64,000 bases of DNA from Comamonas thiooxydans (GCF_002157685.2 NZ_AP026738.1:5518001-5582000), one strand, 5' to 3'; counted from the first letter of the stretch, positions 53,354 to 61,808 are shown. Made by a program: numbers and translations. Notes: generated from the letters alone by a model not told the origin.

Positions 53354-55042
53354 TCATTGCATGGCGCCGCTGGCTTGCAGCAGCGCAGCACGCACGCCAG
53401 CCTCGTCAGGACGGCGCCAGCGCGCGCAGACATGCTGGTCGGGGCGCAGCAGGTAACTGGTACCAGGGCGCGCATCCAGGCGCTGCGCGGCCAGACCTTG
53501 TGCATCCAGCAAATCAGCCTGACCGGCATGGGCATCGCCCTCGGCGGCAATGGAGAGATTGAACACGCCGCCAAGCTCGCGCGCCCAGGCCGGCGTGGGG
53601 CCGAAATGCAGCAGCGTGAAGTCCGGGCCCAGGGCCCGCAGCAGCCAGGTGGTCTGGCTGTCGCCGGGCCGGCGCATGGGCGCGTCGCTGAGCACGGCAC
53701 CGGGCAGTTGCGAACCCGCGAAGGCCTCGCTGTCCGGCGTGTTGAGCGGCGAATGATGCAGCGTGGCCGGCACCGACAGACGCCCGCTGTTGACGATGCG
53801 GCGCGCAAACTCATGCTCGCGCGCCAGCTCCAGCGCCGCATCGCGAAACAGGCGGCTGATCTCGCTCTTGGGCGTGATGAAGTCGGTGGCGCGTGTGGAG
53901 TTGCGGATGTTCTCGTCGGCCGCGTATTCGCGCTCGGCACCGTAGCTCGCGATCAGCGCAGCGTCGGCCTGGCCGCGCAGCACGCGGTCGAGCTTCCAGG
54001 CCAGGTTCTCGGCATCCTGCACGCCGCTGTTGGCGCCGCGTGCGCCGAAGGGCGAGACGCCATGCGCGCTGTCGCCTGCGAAGACCACGCGGCCGTGGAC
54101 GAAGCGGTCCATGCGCAGGCAGGCAAAGGTGTAGACGCTGGCCCATTCGAGCTCGAAGTCCGCATCCTTGCCCAGCAATGCGCGGATGCGCGGCAGGATG
54201 TTCTCGGGCTTTTTCTCCTCCTCTGGATCGGCCTCCCAGCCCAGCTGGAAGTCGATGCGCCAGACATCGTCAGGCTGACGGTGCAGCAGCACGCTCTGGC
54301 CGGGATGAAACGGCGGATCGAACCAGAACCAGCGCTCGGTCGGGAAGTCCGCATGCATCTTCACATCGGCAATCAGAAAACGGTCGCGAAAGATGCGGCC
54401 ATGGCTTTCCTGGCCCAGCAGGCCGCGCAAGGGCGAGCGCGATCCGTCGCAGGCCAGCACCCACTGGGCATCGATCCGGTACTCGCCTTCGGGCGTTTCC
54501 ACGGTCACTAGGGCACCGTCGTCGCGCGGCGCCAGCGCCGTGACCTTGTTGTGCCAGCGCAGGTCGATCAGCGGCAGCTGCAGTGCGCGCTCGACCAGAT
54601 AGGCTTCGGCGTAGTACTGCTGCAGATTGATGAAGGCCGGGCGCTCGTGGCCGGCCTCGGGCAGCAGGTCGAACTGGTAGAGCGACTGATCCCTGGCAAA
54701 CACCTTGCCCAGATTCCAGGACACGCCCTTGTCCACCATGGGCTGGCCCACGCCCAGGCGATCCCATATCTCCAGCGTGCGCTTGGAAAAGCAGATGGCG
54801 CGCGAGCCCGTGGACAGCTTGCAGTCGTTGTCGAGCACCACCACCGGCTGGCCGCGCTGCGCCAGATCGATGGCCAGAGACAGGCCCACGGGCCCGGCGC
54901 CGACGACGACCACGGGGTGACGCGCCGGCGCATCGGCATCCTGGTCCGCATGCCGCCGATAGGGAATCTGGATGGACTGAATGTCGGCGGCGCTGCCGCG
55001 CAGAGCGTCAGGAGCAATGGCTGGGGTGGACATGGCGTTCAT
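53354..55042 (-). CDS. FAD-dependent aromatic monooxygenase (PHBH/MhpA-like)
   Basis: This is a group A flavoprotein hydroxylase, expected to add one oxygen to a phenolic ring using NAD(P)H. The 562-residue protein has the FAD dinucleotide motif VVVGAGPVGLSLAIDLA (about 46-62), the second FAD motif with GDSAHGVSPFGARGANSGV (about 320), and the NAD(P)H-region Asp/Gly (LACDGSRSPLRG). A C-terminal thioredoxin-like domain starts at about 430. Its substrate cannot be deduced, but the neighbours (MBL hydrolase, Bug protein, IclR regulator) point to aromatic catabolism. Two in-frame ATGs (55042, 55033) are possible starts. Confidence 0.9.
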   Translation of the reverse strand: MNAMSTPAIAPDALRGSAADIQSIQIPYRRHADQDADAPARHPVVVVGAGPVGLSLAIDLAQRGQPVVVLDNDCKLSTGSRAICFSKRTLEIWDRLGVGQPMVDKGVSWNLGKVFARDQSLYQFDLLPEAGHERPAFINLQQYYAEAYLVERALQLPLIDLRWHNKVTALAPRDDGALVTVETPEGEYRIDAQWVLACDGSRSPLRGLLGQESHGRIFRDRFLIADVKMHADFPTERWFWFDPPFHPGQSVLLHRQPDDVWRIDFQLGWEADPEEEKKPENILPRIRALLGKDADFELEWASVYTFACLRMDRFVHGRVVFAGDSAHGVSPFGARGANSGVQDAENLAWKLDRVLRGQADAALIASYGAEREYAADENIRNSTRATDFITPKSEISRLFRDAALELAREHEFARRIVNSGRLSVPATLHHSPLNTPDSEAFAGSQLPGAVLSDAPMRRPGDSQTTWLLRALGPDFTLLHFGPTPAWARELGGVFNLSIAAEGDAHAGQADLLDAQGLAAQRLDARPGTSYLLRPDQHVCARWRRPDEAGVRAALLQASGAMQ

Positions 55043-55132
55043 CGGTGCGCAAACCTTGAAAAGCGTGGATCTGTTCTTTGGGGCAAAAGCCGCCCCTCCG
55101 GCTCTTTGCGACCGGATTCAAACTCTGTTTTT

Positions 55133-55215
55133 TTGATAGCTGCTACCGCTTGTCAATCAATGAATTCAATGCTGCTTCCATTTGAATTCATTGCAATCAA
55201 AGCGCAAGAAGCTCC
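55133..55215 (-). repeat. 83-bp dispersed repeat, copy J, between the FAD monooxygenase and MBL genes
   Basis: On the minus strand this 83-bp element starts GGAGCTTCTTGCGCTT (55215-55200) and ends GCAGCTATCAA (55143-55133), the same ends and length as 15439-15521. It also contains CGCTTGTCAATCAA (55147-55160), shared with 1717-1730. Inside is a 12-bp inverted repeat, CAATGAATTCAA / TTGAATTCATTG (55158-55169 with 55182-55193). It occupies most of the 245-base gap between the MBL and monooxygenase genes; otherwise the gap shows nothing clear. Confidence 0.78.
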
Positions 55216-55287
55216 TGTTTTAGATAGCTTTGCAATAGACCGCCGCGCCTGCGCAGGAGACTGCCAGCCGGGCGGCCCCAGAGGCGA

Positions 55288-56244
55288 TCAGCCTTCCAGC
55301 GCCAGCCACATCTCGCGGTCGCGCTCGGCAGTCCAGATGCGCGGGTCGGCGTGGCCCGATGCCTCGTCATAGGCGCGCGTCACATCGAAGGGCATGCAGT
55401 GGTTGAAGATCACCCAATGGCCGTATTTGGGCTGCAGCTTGGCAAAGGCTGCCTCGTAGACCTTGCGCAGATCCTGGCGCGCATCGGCGCCGGCCTTGAC
55501 CTCGGCCCACAGGTCGCTGATGAAATTGCGCGTGCCCGCCAGGCCGGCCTGCACTTCGGCCGCGTTCTGCAGTGCCGCACCGCGGCCGGGCACCAGCTTC
55601 TCGGGCTGGAGGGCGGCAATCGCATCCAGCGTCTGCGGCCAGTCCTGGAAGTAGGCATCGCCCGCATAGGGCGTGGCATCGAACTCGACCAGATCGCCGC
55701 TGAACAGCACCTTGTCCTGGGGCAGCCAGACCACGGTATCGCCCTTGGTGTGGCCGCGGCCCAGTTGCAGGATCTGTACCTCGAGCTTGCCCAGCCACAG
55801 CGTCATCTTGCCGGTGAAGGTCATGGTCGGCCAGGTCATGCCCTCGGGCACGCTCTCGACGTTCTGGAACAGGCGCGGAAAGCGGCCGATCTCGCTGGCC
55901 TTGTCCTGTTCGCCGCGCTCGACGATGAGGTCGTAGGTGTCCTGGCTGGCAATGATGTGCTCGGCGCCGTAGGCCGAGGCTCCCAGCACGCGCACCGCGT
56001 GGTAATGCGACAGCGTGACGTATTTGATGGGCTTGTCCGTGACCTCGCGAATGCGGCGGATCACGTCCTCGGCCATGACGGGCGTGGCCTGGGTGTCGAT
56101 GACCATCACGGCGTCGTCGCCAATGATGATGCCGGTATTGGGGTCGCCTTCGGCCGTGTAGGCATAGGCATGTTCGGAGAGCTTGTCGAAGCTCACCTTC
56201 TTGACTTCAAGGTCGGCGGCGGAGGCAAAGGTCTTGGTGCTCAT
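55288..56244 (-). CDS. Metallo-beta-lactamase fold hydrolase with altered metal motif
   Basis: The 318-residue protein has the MBL fold: strands around DDAVMVIDTQ, the region of the first metal motif, and later motifs GRGHTKGDT (H165), LFSGDLVEF (D184) and IFNHCMP (His about 281). The usual H-x-H-x-D-H is SHYHAVRV here: H80 and H82 are kept but Asp84 and His85 are replaced by Val and Arg. A two-metal site as in standard members is therefore unlikely; one metal or another chemistry may apply. It diverges from the IclR-1 gene and is first in the run MBL, monooxygenase, DUF2783, Bug-1. Confidence 0.85.
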   Translation of the reverse strand: MSTKTFASAADLEVKKVSFDKLSEHAYAYTAEGDPNTGIIIGDDAVMVIDTQATPVMAEDVIRRIREVTDKPIKYVTLSHYHAVRVLGASAYGAEHIIASQDTYDLIVERGEQDKASEIGRFPRLFQNVESVPEGMTWPTMTFTGKMTLWLGKLEVQILQLGRGHTKGDTVVWLPQDKVLFSGDLVEFDATPYAGDAYFQDWPQTLDAIAALQPEKLVPGRGAALQNAAEVQAGLAGTRNFISDLWAEVKAGADARQDLRKVYEAAFAKLQPKYGHWVIFNHCMPFDVTRAYDEASGHADPRIWTAERDREMWLALEG

Positions 56245-56256
56245 CGTTGCAATCTC

Positions 56257-56271
56257 TTTGTTTTAAACAAA
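56257..56271. promoter_or_regulatory. TTTGTTT-T-AAACAAA palindrome upstream of the MBL gene
   Basis: A 7+1+7 perfect inverted repeat lies 13 bases before the MBL start codon, between the divergent MBL and iclR-1 genes. A bound regulator here would block MBL translation initiation or transcription. It is a candidate IclR-1 or other operator. Confidence 0.4.
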
Positions 56272-56272
56272 T

Positions 56273-56301
56273 GCATTCAGCTTTATCGAATTTCTGAATG
56301 C
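56273..56301. promoter_or_regulatory. Interrupted inverted repeat in the MBL/iclR-1 intergenic region
   Basis: GCATTCAG (56273-56280) and CTGAATGC (56294-56301) form a perfect 8-bp inverted repeat with a 13-base spacer, so the half-site centres are 21 bases apart, about two helix turns. This suits a dimeric activator such as IclR-1. Confidence 0.45.
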
Positions 56302-56391
56302 TAGATATAAATTCAACATTGCACAATCGATTTGTCATAGTGAAAAACCCTTGAGACTTTCCAGCCGCTCTTCCACCGTCACAATGCCGTC

Positions 56392-57219
56392 ATGCCTCAT
56401 GCCAACTCTTCTTCGACCGACGCCCGTTTGATGCTTGAATCCAGTGACGACGAACCCACGCGCGCGCCGCGTGGCATACAGAGCGTGGAAGTCGGCGGCC
56501 AGTTGCTCAAGGTGCTGGCGCGCACGGGCCGGCGCATGGCGCTCAAGGATCTGGCACGCGAGGCGGAGATGACGGCCGCCAAGGCCCACCCCTATCTGGT
56601 GAGCTTTTGCAAGCTGGGCCTGATGGAGCAGGATCGTGTCAGCGGCCATTACGGCCTGGGGCCGCTGGCCATTCAGATGGGGCTCATCAGCCTGCAGCAG
56701 GCAGATCCCGTGCGCATGGCGATTGCCGAGCTGCCCGCCCTGGCGCAAGAGGTGGGCTACACCGTGTCGGTTTCCATGTGGAGCGGCCAGGGGCCGACCA
56801 TCATCCGCGTCGAGGAAGGCCCCACCCATGTCTATGTGGCCATGCGCCACGGCACGCCGGCCTCGCTGCGCCACACCGCCACGGGCAAGATTTTTGCGGC
56901 TTTCGGCGACCCGGCCCGTATCGCACCGCTGCTGCAGACCGAAGGCCACAGCCTGGACGAACCGGCGTTTGCCAAGGAACTGGACTCCATTCGCCGCAAC
57001 CACCTGAGCGTGGTCGAGAACCAGTTGCTGTCGGGCGTAAGCGCGCTGGCGGTTCCGGTGTTCGACGGCTTCGGCCAATTGGTGCTGGCGATTGCCGCCA
57101 TCGGCCCCTCGGTCACGCTGACGCTGGACCCCGCCGGTCTGCCGGCCCGGAAACTGCAGGCCCAGGCCCGTCAGCTATCCCAGCGCCTGGGAGCCCCGGC
57201 TGTGCTGACCGGGGCCTGA
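56392..57219 (+). CDS. IclR-family regulator (IclR-1)
   Basis: The 275-residue protein has an N-terminal winged HTH (GGQLLKVLARTGRRMALKDL; AKAHPYLVSFCKLGLMEQD) and a C-terminal IclR effector domain (GPTIIRVEEGP; RHTATGKIFAAF; VSALAVPVFDGFGQLVLAI). It diverges from the MBL-monooxygenase-DUF2783-Bug-1 genes and is the likely local regulator. It is visibly related to IclR-2, with which it converges three bases from stop to stop. The effector is unknown. Confidence 0.92.
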   Translation: MPHANSSSTDARLMLESSDDEPTRAPRGIQSVEVGGQLLKVLARTGRRMALKDLAREAEMTAAKAHPYLVSFCKLGLMEQDRVSGHYGLGPLAIQMGLISLQQADPVRMAIAELPALAQEVGYTVSVSMWSGQGPTIIRVEEGPTHVYVAMRHGTPASLRHTATGKIFAAFGDPARIAPLLQTEGHSLDEPAFAKELDSIRRNHLSVVENQLLSGVSALAVPVFDGFGQLVLAIAAIGPSVTLTLDPAGLPARKLQAQARQLSQRLGAPAVLTGA

Positions 57220-57222
57220 GAC

Positions 57223-58092
57223 CTAGACTCGGTAGCCCAGCGAAGCGCTGATACTGCGCGCCTCTTCGCATACAGCCTGGGCAATGCGGCCCTGCGGATC
57301 GGGGTCGAAGCCGCCGCTGGCCCCGAGCGCGCAGAGCACGGCCACCACATGCCCGTTGTAGTCGAGCAAGGGCGCCGCAACGGCGCTGATGCCAGGCAGA
57401 TTCAGGTCCCGGATCGCGGCACAGCCGGCTGCGCGAATCTCGCTGCGTAGCTGCTCCAGAGGCTTGCTCGCATGCAGCAGACGGCGATGCTCGGGGCTGG
57501 CTGCCTCCAGCTCGCGCGCCAGCAGCGCCTCGACCTCGGGTTGCGGCTCCATGAAGGCAAAGAATGCCCGCCCCGTGGCCGACCACAGCATGGACATGAC
57601 CGAACCCACACGCACATTGACGGTAATGGGCAGGCTGGGCTCTTCGAAACGCACGATGGTGGGGCCCATATTGCCCATGACCGCGACAAAACTCGTGACC
57701 TGCAAGGACTCGCGCAGATGCTGCAAAGCGGGCTCGGACATGCGCACAGGATCGTTCTGGCGCATCGCAGCCAGGCCGATATGGATGGCCTCGCGTCCCA
57801 GCGCGTACTGGGTGCCGCCACGATCCTGCTCCACCAGACCTTCGGCCATGAGACTGGCCAGATAGCGATGCACCTTGGCCGGGCTTTCATCGACGGCAGC
57901 GCCGATGGCCGTGAGACTGGCACGACCGCCCAGCCCGGCCAGTGCCTTGAGCACGGCCAGACAGGTCTCTGCTGCCTGCACACGCTGGCGACGTTGATCC
58001 GGCTCTTGCCGGGCATTCTGCGACGCCACTCCTGCTGCGGGACTGGCTGCTTGCCGCTTCGCCATAGCCAAAGTTTTCTTCTCGATTTTCAT
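57223..58092 (-). CDS. IclR-family regulator (IclR-2)
   Basis: The 289-residue protein has a basic/Gln-rich N-terminus, a winged HTH (VLKALAGLGGRASLTAIGAA; AKVHRYLASLMAEGLVEQD) and an IclR effector domain (GPTIVRFEEPS; WSATGRAFFAFME; ISAVAAPLLDYNGHVVAVL). The same block pattern as IclR-1 (DPVRM, GPTI) suggests paralogy. It diverges from the Bug-2 and P450 genes and is their likely regulator. Confidence 0.92.
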   Translation of the reverse strand: MKIEKKTLAMAKRQAASPAAGVASQNARQEPDQRRQRVQAAETCLAVLKALAGLGGRASLTAIGAAVDESPAKVHRYLASLMAEGLVEQDRGGTQYALGREAIHIGLAAMRQNDPVRMSEPALQHLRESLQVTSFVAVMGNMGPTIVRFEEPSLPITVNVRVGSVMSMLWSATGRAFFAFMEPQPEVEALLARELEAASPEHRRLLHASKPLEQLRSEIRAAGCAAIRDLNLPGISAVAAPLLDYNGHVVAVLCALGASGGFDPDPQGRIAQAVCEEARSISASLGYRV

Positions 58093-58177
58093 AGCTGGTT
58101 GCGCCTGTCTCGTAAGCCATTGAAGACATTTTCACGCATGTCTCGTGCTGGCTCTCGGGTAATCCCTTGAAGCATAT

Positions 58178-58204
58178 TTACGCAATGCGTATAAAAATTA
58201 CGCA
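58178..58204. promoter_or_regulatory. TTACGCA repeats between iclR-2 and Bug-2
   Basis: The 13-bp perfect palindrome TACGCA-A-TGCGTA (58179-58191) is followed by a direct repeat TTACGCA at 58198-58204, exactly 20 bases after the first TTACGCA (58178-58184). The spacing of two helix turns suggests cooperative binding of a dimeric regulator, probably IclR-2. Confidence 0.5.
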
Positions 58205-58295
58205 AAATAATTTCCGTATTAAAGCGGAACCGCAGGCGGAGTGAAGCTTGGTTAACCCGCAGGCAAACAACACCACAGCCCAGGAGACACCCTCA

Positions 58296-59282
58296 ATGAA
58301 AAAACGCCTCTTCACCGCCTCGGTTCTGGCCACCAGCATGCTCTGGCTGGCCGCAGCCCCCGGCACCGCCGTGGCCCAGGACAAGTACCCGAGCAAGAGC
58401 GTGCGCTGGATCGTTCCCTACGCCGCAGGCGGCGGCTCGGACTTCCTGGCCCGCACCATAGGCCAGGCCTGGGGCGCCCAGGCCCATCAACCCATCGTCG
58501 TGGACAACCGCCCGGGCGGCAACACGGCCATCGGCGCCTCGGAGACCGCGCGCGCACCGGCCGACGGCTATACCGTGCTGTCGGCCGACAACGGCACGCT
58601 GATCTTCAATCCGGTGCTCTACAAGAGCCTGAGCTACAACCCCGGCAAGGATCTGACGCCCGTCACGCTCATGGGGCGCTTTCCCATGATTCTGGTGGCC
58701 GGCCCCGCCGAGAAGGCTAAGACCGCCAAGGAGTTCATTGCCGCCGCCAAGGCCAGCGCCGAGGGCGTGAACTACGGCTCCGCCGGTGCGGGCAGCCCCC
58801 ATCACCTGGCCATGGAGCTGCTGAAGTCCGAGGCCGGCCTCAAGCTCGCCCATGCGCCCTATCGCGGCGCGGCTCCGGCGCTGGCCGATGTGGCGGGTGG
58901 TCAGATTCCCGTGATGATGGTGGATCTGGCCGCCGGTGCCGGCTTCATCAAGGGCGGCAAGGTGCGCCCCCTCGCCGTGGCCAATGCCACGCGTCTTCCT
59001 CAGCTGCCCGATGTGCCCACCTTCGGCGAGCTGGGCCTGCCCGGCGTACAGGCTGCGGCCCTGGTCGGCATGGTGGCCCCGGCCAAGACACCGGCCACTG
59101 TCGTCACGGCGCTGAACAAGCAGGTGGTCGCCGCCATCAACGAGCCTGCGGTCAAGCAAAAGCTCATCGACTTTGGCGTGGAGCCGGTGGGCAACACGCC
59201 CGAGCAGTTCCAGGCACTGATCCACAGCGAAAGCACACGCTGGCAAAAGCTGATCAAGGATCTGAACATCACGCTGGACTGA
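58296..59282 (+). CDS. Bug/TctC-family periplasmic binding protein (Bug-2)
   Basis: This is a periplasmic receptor of 328 residues with a signal peptide (LATSMLWLAAAPGTAVA then QDK) and the Bug motifs VRWIVPYAAGGGSDFLART, DNRPGGNTAIGASETARA, GSAGAGSPHHLAMELL, and APYRGAAPALADVAGGQIP. The ATG at 58296 has CAGGAGA upstream. It shares local motifs with Bug-1 (GSAGxGSPHH; YRGAAPA; a C-terminal GVEP). It lies 103 bases upstream of the P450 gene, so it may bind the P450 substrate or a product. Confidence 0.92.
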   Translation: MKKRLFTASVLATSMLWLAAAPGTAVAQDKYPSKSVRWIVPYAAGGGSDFLARTIGQAWGAQAHQPIVVDNRPGGNTAIGASETARAPADGYTVLSADNGTLIFNPVLYKSLSYNPGKDLTPVTLMGRFPMILVAGPAEKAKTAKEFIAAAKASAEGVNYGSAGAGSPHHLAMELLKSEAGLKLAHAPYRGAAPALADVAGGQIPVMMVDLAAGAGFIKGGKVRPLAVANATRLPQLPDVPTFGELGLPGVQAAALVGMVAPAKTPATVVTALNKQVVAAINEPAVKQKLIDFGVEPVGNTPEQFQALIHSESTRWQKLIKDLNITLD

Positions 59283-59385
59283 TTGCCCCGCTGATCCATG
59301 CCGCAGAGGCTGGCGGCAGGCCGCCTCTGCGCTCTCGTCCGATGGCTTATGCCATCTCCTGCCTCTTTGCGTTTGCGAGCGAGCC

Positions 59386-61737
59386 ATGACCGTTTCCACC
59401 CCCAGCCGTTGCCCCATCGATCACAGCCAGTTCGGCAAGCCCAGCGGCCAGAGCGGCCCTACGGGCTGCCCCATCAGCCACGGGGCCGCCAGCTTCGATC
59501 CCTTTGCCGACGGCTACCAGCAGGACCCACCCGAATATGTGCGCTGGGCACGCGAACAGGAGCCGGTGTTCTACAGCCCGCAGCTGGGCTACTGGGTGGT
59601 CACGCGCTTCGACGATATCAAGGCCATCTTCCGCGACAACATCACCTTCAGCCCCTCGATCGCGCTGGAGAAGATCACGCCCACAGGCGATGAAGCCAAT
59701 GCCGTGCTCGCCAGCTATGGATTTGCGTTGAACCGCACTCTGGTCAACGAGGACGAGCCCGCCCACATGCCGCGCCGCCGCGCGCTGATGCAGCCCTTCA
59801 CGCCCGAGGAGCTCAAGCACCACGAGCCCATGGTGCGCCGGCTGGCCCGCGAATATGTGGACCGTTTCATTGACGACGGCCGTGCCGATCTCGTCGATCA
59901 GATGCTGTGGGAAGTACCGTTGACGGTGGCCATGCATTTTCTGGGCGTGCCCGCAGACGATATGGACACGCTGCGCCAATACAGCATTGCCCACACCGTC
60001 AACACCTGGGGACGCCCCCGGGCCGAAGAGCAGGTGGCCGTGGCCCATGCCGTGGGCAACTTCTGGCAGCACGCAGGCCGGATTCTCGACAAGATGCGCG
60101 CCGATCCCGACGCCGAGGGCTGGATGCAATACGGCATCCGCAAGCAGAAGGAGCTGCCCGAAGTCGTCACCGACTCCTACCTGCACTCCATGATGATGGC
60201 CGGCCTGGTCGCCGCCCACGAGACCACAGCCAACGCCACGGCCAATGCGGTCAAGCTGCTGCTGCAGCACCCCAAGGTCTGGCAGGAGATCTGCGCCGAT
60301 CCCTCACTGATACCCAATGCCGTGGAGGAATGCCTGCGCCACAACGGCTCGGTGGCCGCCTGGCGGCGCCTGGCCACCAAGGATGTGGTGATCGGCGGCC
60401 AGGCCATTCCGGCCGGCAGCAAGCTGCTCATCGTCACCTCTTCGGCCAACCACGACGAGCAGCATTTTGTCGATGCCGACCTGTTCGACATCCACCGCGA
60501 CAATGCCAGCGATCACCTGACCTTCGGCTACGGCTCCCACCAGTGCATGGGCAAGAATCTGGCGCGCATGGAAATGCAGATCTTCCTCGAGGAATTCACA
60601 CGCCGCCTGCCCCATATGAAGCTGGCCGAGCAACGCTTCACCTATGTGCCCAACACCTCGTTCCGCGGCCCCGAGCATCTGTGGGTGCAATGGGATGTGA
60701 GCCGCAACCCCGAGCGCGGCAATCCCGCCGTGCTGGCCGAGCAGCAGCCGGTGCGCATCGGCGAATCCTCGCAAGGCGGCGTCAGCCGCAGCATGCTGGT
60801 GGACAGCACCGAGCTGGTTGCGCAGGACGTGCTGCGCGTGCGCCTCAAGGCGCCCGACGGGCGCGTGCTGCCACGCTGGACCCCGGGCTCGCATATCGAC
60901 CTGCACTGCGGCGACACGGGCATCTCGCGCCAGTACTCGCTATGCGGTGATCCGCAGGAGGCGGACACCTACGAGATCGCCGTGCTGCGCGAGGAGCACA
61001 GCCGTGGCGGCTCGGCCTGGATACATGGGGCGCTGCAGGCCGGCATGAAGGTGCAGATGCGCGGCCCGCGCAACCACTTCAAGCTCGACGAAAGCGCGCA
61101 GCAGCTGATTCTCGTCGCCGGTGGCATAGGCATCACGCCGGTTGCAGCCATGGCGGCGCGCGCCCAGGCCTTGGGCATCCCCTATGAAATTCACTACAGC
61201 TGCAGTCAGCGCGAGCGCATGGCGCTGCTGCCTGCATTGCAGGCACGGCATGGCGAGCGTCTGCAGATCTATGTGGGCGCAGAAGGCCGGCGAGCCGACT
61301 ACCAGGCGTTGCTGGCCCAGGTCAGGCCCGGCGCACAGATCTATGCCTGCGGTCCGCAGCGCATGCTCGACGGGCTGGCCGAGGCCAGCCAGCACTGGCC
61401 CGAGGACAGCCTGCGCGTGGAGCATTTCTCCAGCACCCTGGGAGCGCTGGACCCGGACAAGGAGCACGGCTTTGAAGTCGAGTTGCGCGAATCCGGCATC
61501 ACGCTGCAGGTGCGCAACGATGAAACCCTGCTTGATGCGCTGCGCAGCGCCAATATCGATATCGAGTGCGACTGCCGCGAAGGCCTGTGCGGCTCCTGCG
61601 AGGTGCCGGTGCTGGAAGGCGATATCGATCATCGCGACATGGTGCTGACCCGTGCCGAGCGCGCGGCCTGCACCAAGATGATGAGCTGCTGCTCGCGCGC
61701 CAGGACGCAGGAGTCCAGAATCGTTCTGGCACTGTAG
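59386..61737 (+). CDS. Self-sufficient cytochrome P450 fused to a PFOR-type reductase (CYP116B-like)
   Basis: The 783-residue cytosolic enzyme combines two parts. Residues about 1-440 are a P450: I-helix GLVAAHETTAN (about 273-283), K-helix E315-x-x-R318 (ECLR), and the heme loop FGYGSHQCMGKNLAR with ligand Cys387. Residues about 465-783 are a phthalate dioxygenase reductase-type module: FMN site RQYSLCG, NAD(P)H site GGIGITPVAAM, and a C-terminal plant-type 2Fe-2S domain with CREGLCGSC and a final Cys in MMSCCS. Length and order match CYP116B (P450RhF type) enzymes, which oxidise aromatic, alkyl aryl ether and alkane substrates without separate redox partners. The true substrate is not known. 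Confidence 0.94.
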   Translation: MTVSTPSRCPIDHSQFGKPSGQSGPTGCPISHGAASFDPFADGYQQDPPEYVRWAREQEPVFYSPQLGYWVVTRFDDIKAIFRDNITFSPSIALEKITPTGDEANAVLASYGFALNRTLVNEDEPAHMPRRRALMQPFTPEELKHHEPMVRRLAREYVDRFIDDGRADLVDQMLWEVPLTVAMHFLGVPADDMDTLRQYSIAHTVNTWGRPRAEEQVAVAHAVGNFWQHAGRILDKMRADPDAEGWMQYGIRKQKELPEVVTDSYLHSMMMAGLVAAHETTANATANAVKLLLQHPKVWQEICADPSLIPNAVEECLRHNGSVAAWRRLATKDVVIGGQAIPAGSKLLIVTSSANHDEQHFVDADLFDIHRDNASDHLTFGYGSHQCMGKNLARMEMQIFLEEFTRRLPHMKLAEQRFTYVPNTSFRGPEHLWVQWDVSRNPERGNPAVLAEQQPVRIGESSQGGVSRSMLVDSTELVAQDVLRVRLKAPDGRVLPRWTPGSHIDLHCGDTGISRQYSLCGDPQEADTYEIAVLREEHSRGGSAWIHGALQAGMKVQMRGPRNHFKLDESAQQLILVAGGIGITPVAAMAARAQALGIPYEIHYSCSQRERMALLPALQARHGERLQIYVGAEGRRADYQALLAQVRPGAQIYACGPQRMLDGLAEASQHWPEDSLRVEHFSSTLGALDPDKEHGFEVELRESGITLQVRNDETLLDALRSANIDIECDCREGLCGSCEVPVLEGDIDHRDMVLTRAERAACTKMMSCCSRARTQESRIVLAL

Positions 61738-61808
61738 TGCCCCAGGCGCCCCCCGGCAGGCAGCTGCCGCCAGGCCATGCGGGTCTTGTACCTAGAATCA
61801 CTGCCCAT

